This document shows positions 13,023-17,367 of a DNA stretch of 17,367 nt, one piece after another; positions within the stretch are counted from its first letter, which is position 1, and every line of letters begins with the position of its first letter. The notes beneath the pieces were generated by a model, which did not search any database, had not been told where the DNA came from, and was given only the letters and a program-made list of their open reading frames with translations. Origin of the DNA: JASJHI01 sp965371355. Its GTDB lineage: Bacteria; Actinomycetota; Acidimicrobiia; Acidimicrobiales; Ilumatobacteraceae. Where the stretch lies: NCBI GenBank assembly GCA_965371355.1, contig CBDUYD010000052.1, positions 1 to 17,367 on the forward strand, given 5' to 3'. A program made the position numbers and the translations under genes.

Positions 13023-13966
13023 TGCGCGTCGTCGTCGCGGGTGGCGCCGGATTCCTCGGCTCGCACCTGTGCGACGCACTGCTGGCGCGCGGTGACCGGG
13101 TCGTGTGCGTCGACAACCTCGTCACGGGACGCCGGGCCAACATTGCCCATCTCGGGGCCGAGGCGGCGTTCGAGTTCATCGAGTGCGATGTCACAGAGGG
13201 TGTCGACGTATCGGGCACGGTCGACGCCGTGATGCATCTGGCGAGTGCAGCCTCTCCCCGCGACTACTTCGCCCTGCCGCTCGAGACGCTCGCTGCGGGC
13301 AGCAGTGGAACGAAGCACCTGATCGACCTCGCGCTCGCTCGAGATGCGCGCTTCTTCCTCGCGTCGACGAGTGAGGTCTACGGCGACCCGGAGGTGCATC
13401 CACAACCCGAGTCGTACTGGGGCAACGTGAACCCGATCGGTGAGCGCAGCGTCTACGACGAGGCCAAGCGTTTCGCCGAGGCGCTCACGGTCGCGTCCCG
13501 GCGAACACTCGGACTCGATGCGCGCATCGTGCGGATCTTCAACACCTACGGTCCGCGGATGAAGCCCGACGACGGAAGGGTCGTGTCGAACTTCATCGTC
13601 CAGGCGCTGCGCGACGAGTCGTTGACGATCTACGGCGACGGTACGCAGACGCGCAGCTTCTGTTTCGTCGAGGACGAGATCCGTGGCTTCCTGGCCCTGC
13701 TCGACAGCGACGAGGCGGGTCCCGTGAACATCGGCAACCCCGGCGAGTTCACGATGCTGGAGCTGGCCGCTCTCGTGGTCGAGATCACGGGTTCGAGTTC
13801 CGAGGTCAGCTACCTGCCCGCGCTCGCGGACGACCCGGCGCGCCGCCGCCCTGACATCGAACTCGCGAGACGCACGTTGGGATGGGAGCCCGCCATCGAC
13901 CTGCGCACAGGTCTCGAGCGGACGATTCCGTATTTCTCCGAACTCCTCACGCGCTCGACCTCCTGA
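13022..13966 (+). CDS. uxs: UDP-glucuronate decarboxylase (UDP-xylose synthase)
   Basis: Short-chain dehydrogenase-type epimerase family enzyme converting UDP-glucuronate to UDP-xylose with bound NAD, 314 aa. The Rossmann motif is GGAGFLG (7-13). The UXS-specific segments are ASAASPRDYFALPLETL (74-90) and LASTSEVYGDPEVHPQ (113-128), followed by YWGNVNPIGERS (132-143). Catalytic candidates are T116, E118, Y145 and K149 (YDEAK), with R211 in QTRSF contacting the nucleotide sugar. The pattern separates it from UDP-glucose 4-epimerases and dTDP-glucose dehydratases. It lacks the N-terminal membrane anchor of animal forms. It overlaps ugd by one base. No glycosyltransferase that would use UDP-xylose is in the window. 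Confidence 0.9.
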   Translation: MRVVVAGGAGFLGSHLCDALLARGDRVVCVDNLVTGRRANIAHLGAEAAFEFIECDVTEGVDVSGTVDAVMHLASAASPRDYFALPLETLAAGSSGTKHLIDLALARDARFFLASTSEVYGDPEVHPQPESYWGNVNPIGERSVYDEAKRFAEALTVASRRTLGLDARIVRIFNTYGPRMKPDDGRVVSNFIVQALRDESLTIYGDGTQTRSFCFVEDEIRGFLALLDSDEAGPVNIGNPGEFTMLELAALVVEITGSSSEVSYLPALADDPARRRPDIELARRTLGWEPAIDLRTGLERTIPYFSELLTRSTS

Positions 13967-13983
13967 TCGACGGGGTGCTCACC

Positions 13984-13989
13984 TAGACT
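13984..13989 (+). promoter_or_regulatory. Candidate leaderless -10 box of the CLC gene
   Basis: TAGACT matches TANNNT and lies 8 bases before GTG 13998, consistent with a transcript beginning at the start codon. It falls in the 31-base gap after the decarboxylase gene. Confidence 0.45.
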
Positions 13990-13997
13990 TCGCCGCC

Positions 13998-15302
13998 GTG
14001 TGGCGTCCAGGGTCGATGATGGGAATCCGTCCATCGACCTTCGATATCCGCGCCGGCGAACTGAGAGTCCTCGTCCGCCGCTCGCGAGAGGTCGTCCTCC
14101 TCGCGGCGATCACCGGTGCGCTCACCGGGCTGCTCGTCAGGTTCTTCGAGTACATCGTCGTCGAGGTGATACTCGAACGGGTCGTTCACGGACCGCTCTG
14201 GTTCGCCGCGATCGCGCCCGGCGTCGGGCTGGTGATCACCGCGATCATCCTCCACACCGTTGGTGCCGGCGCGTCGCCGGCGACGTCGGACGAGTACCTC
14301 CGCGGCTTCCACGACCCCGAGTACCCCCTGCGTGTGCGCGCGTTCGTGGGCCGCATCACCGCTGCGGTCGCCACGCTCGGCTTCGGTGGCGCGATGGGGC
14401 TCGAGGGTCCGTCGTTGTACGGCGGGTCCGCGATCGGAGCGATGATCCAGCGGCGCCTCCCCGCCGCGTTCCGCGGGGCCGATCATCGGACGCTCCTCGT
14501 CGCCGGGGCGGCGGCCGGTGTGGCGGCGATCTTCAAGGCACCGGCAACCGGCGCGATCTTCGCGCTCGAGGTTCCGTTCCGCGACCAGATGGCGAGGCGC
14601 ATGCTGCTCCCCGCGCTCGTCGCCAGCGCCTCGGGCTACCTCGTGTTCGTCGCCCTCAGCAACACCGACCCGATCTTCCTCGTCGACACCGCCCAGGGTG
14701 CGATCTTCGAGTACCGCGACCTAGGCGGTGCCATCCTCATCGGCATCGGGTGCGCGCTCGGTGCGCGGGCCTTCTCTCGGCTCATCCGGGCGGCCAAGGG
14801 CTTCACCCTGCGCCCGATCGCTACCCGGCTGGTCGTCTCGGGGGCCGGGCTCACCACGCTCTTCGTCATCTCCCGTGGCCTGACCGGCGAGAGTCTCACC
14901 CTCGGCCCGGGCTTCGAAGTGGTCGCCTGGCTGAGGGAGGAGCACGCTCTGTGGCTGCTCGCGGCCGTGCTCATCTTGCGATGTCTGGCCACCGCCACCA
15001 CGCTTGCTGGTGGCGGTGTCGGTGGGGTCTTCATCCCCTTGGTCGTCGGCGGGGCGATCGTCGGTCGAGCTGTCGGCGACGTCGTCAATCCGCTCGACCC
15101 GACCCTGTACACACTGCTCGGAATGGCGGCGTTCCTCGGTGCCGGGTACCGCGTCCCGCTCGCCGCGGTGATGTTCGTCGCCGAGGCCACCGGTCAGCCT
15201 GGTTTCATCGTGCCCGCGCTCTTCGCCACCGTCGCCGCGGAGCTTGTGATGGGCGAGCAGTCGATCACGACGTTCCAACGTTCGCCCGAACGTTCGCTCT
15301 GA
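13998..15302 (+). CDS. CLC-family voltage-gated chloride channel/transporter
   Basis: Integral membrane anion channel or anion/proton exchanger, 434 aa, with about ten hydrophobic helices. Selectivity-filter regions seen: GAGASP (89-94) where most CLCs have GSGIP; GLEGP (134-138) with the gating glutamate E136; and GVFIP (343-347). At the position of the intracellular proton glutamate of exchangers the sequence is ALEVPFR with E191-V192, so valine takes its place, as in channels. The usual central tyrosine near EATGQPGF (396-403) is also not seen. There is no C-terminal CBS domain. GTG 13998 is favoured by the upstream TAGACT; ATG 14016 or 14019 are alternatives. Physiological role and ion preference are uncertain. 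Confidence 0.87.
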   Translation: MWRPGSMMGIRPSTFDIRAGELRVLVRRSREVVLLAAITGALTGLLVRFFEYIVVEVILERVVHGPLWFAAIAPGVGLVITAIILHTVGAGASPATSDEYLRGFHDPEYPLRVRAFVGRITAAVATLGFGGAMGLEGPSLYGGSAIGAMIQRRLPAAFRGADHRTLLVAGAAAGVAAIFKAPATGAIFALEVPFRDQMARRMLLPALVASASGYLVFVALSNTDPIFLVDTAQGAIFEYRDLGGAILIGIGCALGARAFSRLIRAAKGFTLRPIATRLVVSGAGLTTLFVISRGLTGESLTLGPGFEVVAWLREEHALWLLAAVLILRCLATATTLAGGGVGGVFIPLVVGGAIVGRAVGDVVNPLDPTLYTLLGMAAFLGAGYRVPLAAVMFVAEATGQPGFIVPALFATVAAELVMGEQSITTFQRSPERSL

Positions 15303-15308
15303 TCCGTT

Positions 15309-15348
15309 CCCGCTCCGCCTCCGCCTCCGCCCCCGCTCCGCCCCCGCC
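15309..15348 (+). repeat. C-rich degenerate hexamer tract
   Basis: About 40 bases of CCGCNC-type units (CCGCTC, CCGCCT, CCGCCC) directly after the CLC stop codon. The minus strand has G-runs at about six-base spacing, two of them five G long, and could fold into a G-quadruplex-like structure. It contains no gene. Confidence 0.65.
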
Positions 15349-15376
15349 GAATGGGTGCGCCTAACGACGGGTGATG

Positions 15377-15382
15377 TAGACC
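15377..15382 (+). promoter_or_regulatory. Possible -10 box of the carboxylase gene
   Basis: TAGACC, 6 bases before ATG 15389, is a near match to TANNNT and to the TAGACT before the CLC gene. No clear ribosome site precedes this ATG. The in-frame TAG within it (15377-15379) also closes the reading frame upstream. Confidence 0.25.
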
Positions 15383-15388
15383 TTGCCA

Positions 15389-17239
15389 ATGCCCGTGATG
15401 ATCGCCTCGGAACTGCAAGGGACCATCGTCAGCGTGCTCGTCCGGGACGGCAGCAGCGTCCGTGAAGGCGCCCTCGTCGCGCTCATCGAGTCGATGAAGA
15501 TGCACCACGAGGTACTCGCTCCCTGCGACGGCGTGCTCAAGCTGGTGGTCGGGGAGGGCGACACGCTCCTGGTGGGCGATCCGATCGGCGCGGTCGACGA
15601 GTCGGCTGTCGGCGTGGGAGCATCGGCGGCAGAGCCGATTTCCACCGGTGCCGTGGCGCCGCTCGGGCTCGATCGTCCCGATCTCGCCGCGGTGACCGAA
15701 CGGCATCGCATCGGCCTCGACGAGGCGCGTCCCGACGCCGTCGCCAAGCGCCGTGCCCGCGATCGACGGACCGCCCGCGAGAACATCGCCGATCTGATCG
15801 AAGAGGGCTCGTTCGTCGAGTACGGACCGGTCGTCATCGCGGCGCAGCGTCGGCGCCGCGAGATCGACGACCTGATCCGCAACACACCCGGCGACGGGCT
15901 CGTCGGAGGCGTCGGTGACGTCAACGCAGACCTGTTCGACGGCAGGCGGACGAAGTGTGTTGCGGTGTCGTACGACTACACGGTGCTCGCGGGCACGCAG
16001 GGGCTCCAGAACCACCGCAAGAAGGACAAGCTCTTCGAACTCGCAGAACGGCTGCGCATACCGGTCGTCTTCTTCACCGAGGGTGGCGGCGGCCGCCCCG
16101 GCGACACCGACGGGACCGGAATCGCCGGACTCGACTGTCTCGCGTTCCTGTGGTTCGCCGAGTTGTCCGGAACGGTCCCGTTGGTCGGGGTCAATGCGGG
16201 GTACTGCTTCGCCGGTAATGCGGCGATCCTCGGTTGCTGCGACGTCGTCATCGCCACCGAGGACTCGAACATCGGCATGGGCGGTCCGGCGATGATCGAG
16301 GGTGGCGGGCTCGGCGTGTACGAGCCGACCGAGGTCGGACCGATCGGTGTGCAGCGCGCCAATGGCGTGGTCGACATCGTCGTCGCCGACGAGAACGAGG
16401 CTGTGGTGGTCGCCAAGAAGTACCTGTCGTACTTCCAGGGTCCGGTCGAGGGATGGGACGCTCCCGATCAGGAGGCGCTGCGCGACGTCGTCCCGATCGA
16501 CCGGCTGCGGGCCTATGAGATCCGCCAGATCATCGAAGGGCTCTTCGACGTCGACTCGGTGCTCGAACTGCGCCGCGAGTTCGGTGTCGGGATGGTCACG
16601 GTGCTCGCCCGCATCGAGGGGCGTCCGATCGGTGTCGTCGCCAACAATCCGCACCATCTCGGTGGGGCGATCGACTCCGACGGAGCCGACAAGGCCGCCC
16701 GCTTCCTGCAACTCTGTGACGCATTCGGACTCCCGGTCGTGACGCTCTGCGACACACCGGGGATGATGGTCGGTCCCGAGATCGAGGAATCGGCGCTCGT
16801 GCGCCATTGCAGCCGCCTGTTCGTGACCGGGGCGAATCTGTCGGTCCCGGTCGTCACCGTGGTCACGCGCAAGGCGTACGGCCTCGGAGCGCAGGCGATG
16901 ATGGGAGGGTCGACGCGGGCGCCGCTGGCGTGCCTGGCATGGCCGACCGGCGAGTTCGGTGGGATGGGCCTCGAGGGAGCGGTGCGCCTCGGCTACCGCA
17001 AGGAACTCGAGGCGGTCGAGGACGACGATGCCCGCGACACGCTGTTCGGTGAGATGGTCGATCGGATGTACGAGCACGGCAAGGCGCTAAACGCGGCGAG
17101 CCACTTCGAGATCGACGACGTGATCGACCCCGCCGACACCCGCCGCTGGATCGCCACCCTCTTCGACGCGGCCCCCGAGACCCATCGCTCGTCCGTCCCG
17201 CCCGACACCACCCGCCGCCCCAACATCGACACCTGGTAG
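15389..17239 (+). CDS. Acyl-CoA carboxylase chain: biotin carrier fused to carboxyltransferase
   Basis: 616 aa from ATG 15389 (a TTG at 15383 is an alternative). Residues 3-68 form a biotinyl carrier domain with ESMKM and biotin-accepting K37. A linker of about 30 residues follows, then a complete acyl-CoA carboxyltransferase: N-terminal half about 100-340 (TARENIADLIEEGSF at 128-142, FFTEGGGGRPGDTDG at 228-242) and C-terminal half about 355-600 (ANNPHHLGGAID at 418-429, DTPGMMVGPEIEESALVRH at 455-473, RKAYGLGAQAM at 494-504). The protein should pass carboxyl from biotin to an acyl-CoA (acetyl, propionyl or longer). Usual actinobacterial beta subunits lack the carrier domain, which normally sits behind biotin carboxylase on the alpha subunit. 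No biotin carboxylase gene is present here, so it must act in trans. Confidence 0.9.
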   Translation: MPVMIASELQGTIVSVLVRDGSSVREGALVALIESMKMHHEVLAPCDGVLKLVVGEGDTLLVGDPIGAVDESAVGVGASAAEPISTGAVAPLGLDRPDLAAVTERHRIGLDEARPDAVAKRRARDRRTARENIADLIEEGSFVEYGPVVIAAQRRRREIDDLIRNTPGDGLVGGVGDVNADLFDGRRTKCVAVSYDYTVLAGTQGLQNHRKKDKLFELAERLRIPVVFFTEGGGGRPGDTDGTGIAGLDCLAFLWFAELSGTVPLVGVNAGYCFAGNAAILGCCDVVIATEDSNIGMGGPAMIEGGGLGVYEPTEVGPIGVQRANGVVDIVVADENEAVVVAKKYLSYFQGPVEGWDAPDQEALRDVVPIDRLRAYEIRQIIEGLFDVDSVLELRREFGVGMVTVLARIEGRPIGVVANNPHHLGGAIDSDGADKAARFLQLCDAFGLPVVTLCDTPGMMVGPEIEESALVRHCSRLFVTGANLSVPVVTVVTRKAYGLGAQAMMGGSTRAPLACLAWPTGEFGGMGLEGAVRLGYRKELEAVEDDDARDTLFGEMVDRMYEHGKALNAASHFEIDDVIDPADTRRWIATLFDAAPETHRSSVPPDTTRRPNIDTW

Positions 17240-17313
17240 AGATCAGCCACCCAGCGGAGAGGTGCCTGGCCGCGACGCTCACCGCGCGTCCGCCCACGCC
17301 CGGCCATCCAGCG

Positions 17314-17360
17314 TTTGTGTCGGCGATTATCGGTACGCCGGCGATTTTCGCCGACACAAA
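17314..17360 (+). repeat. 13-bp perfect inverted repeat
   Basis: TTTGTGTCGGCGA at 17314-17326 is the exact reverse complement of 17348-17360, separated by 21 bases. Inside, CGGCGATT occurs as a direct repeat (17321-17328 and 17339-17346). No T-run follows on either strand beyond the arms, so an intrinsic terminator is not favoured. It could be an intergenic palindromic repeat, an operator, or the edge of a mobile sequence beyond the window. The sequence from 17240 to 17313 shows nothing else. Confidence 0.7.
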
Positions 17361-17367
17361 TCGGGAT

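Noticed and set aside
15194..17077. Very long open frame on the minus strand opposite the carboxylase
   Set aside because: It mirrors codon positions of a strongly supported gene in GC-rich DNA, has no recognisable domain, and its protein is a typical Arg/Asp/His-rich antisense artefact.
17314..17360. Intrinsic terminator after the carboxylase gene
   Set aside because: The stem is strong but the 21-base loop is long and no T-run follows the right arm, so it is listed only as an inverted repeat.

Overview
The window is a GC-rich, densely coded, actinobacterial-type chromosomal segment. I infer a free-living, possibly marine, relative of the Acidimicrobiia (Ilumatobacter-like). The inference rests on base composition, gene families, GTG starts and several starts with a TANNNT-like -10 box 6-8 nt upstream (leaderless mRNA geometry). 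No tRNA, rRNA, CRISPR array, transposase or phage gene was seen. Fifteen protein genes fill almost the whole window and no gap exceeds 300 bases.

Layout. (1) 1-1747 (+): a metallo-beta-lactamase-fold hydrolase followed by a DhlA/DhmA-type haloalkane dehalogenase, in one transcription unit. (2) 1783-3048: two divergent paralogous HAD phosphatases of the 5'(3')-nucleotidase (NT5C) type, separated by about 27 bp that seems to carry two back-to-back -10 elements. (3) 3135-6759 (+): a complete phosphonate/phosphite-type ABC importer, phnD-phnC-phnE-phnE, with a strong stem-loop between phnD and phnC. (4) 6845-9026 (+): an RlmI-like rRNA methyltransferase, preceded by a GATGG hexanucleotide tract that encodes an Asp-Gly leader-like peptide, then an alpha/beta hydrolase with its own apparent leaderless promoter. 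(5) 9033-11526 (-): an MscS channel and a DUF2207-like membrane protein in one operon. (6) 11703-13966 (+): UDP-glucose dehydrogenase and UDP-glucuronate decarboxylase, overlapping by one base. (7) 13998-15302 (+): a CLC family anion transporter with unusual key residues. (8) 15389-17239 (+): an acyl-CoA carboxylase chain with a biotin-carrier domain fused in front of a full carboxyltransferase. (9) The last 130 bases are non-coding and contain a 13-bp perfect inverted repeat.

How the genes work together. Region 3, and possibly region 2, point to scavenging of reduced or organic phosphorus, although no C-P bond-cleaving enzyme is present. Region 6 makes UDP-xylose from UDP-glucose in two steps. 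Region 1 suggests hydrolysis of halogenated compounds. Regions 5 and 7 are membrane ion and osmotic functions. The most interesting signals are the BCCP-carboxyltransferase fusion without a local biotin carboxylase, the (Asp-Gly)n leader reading frame that overlaps the methyltransferase start, the phnD-phnC hairpin that reaches the phnC ribosome site, the compact bidirectional promoter between the two nucleotidases, and the channel-like CLC. I found no clearly novel multi-gene defence or mobile system.
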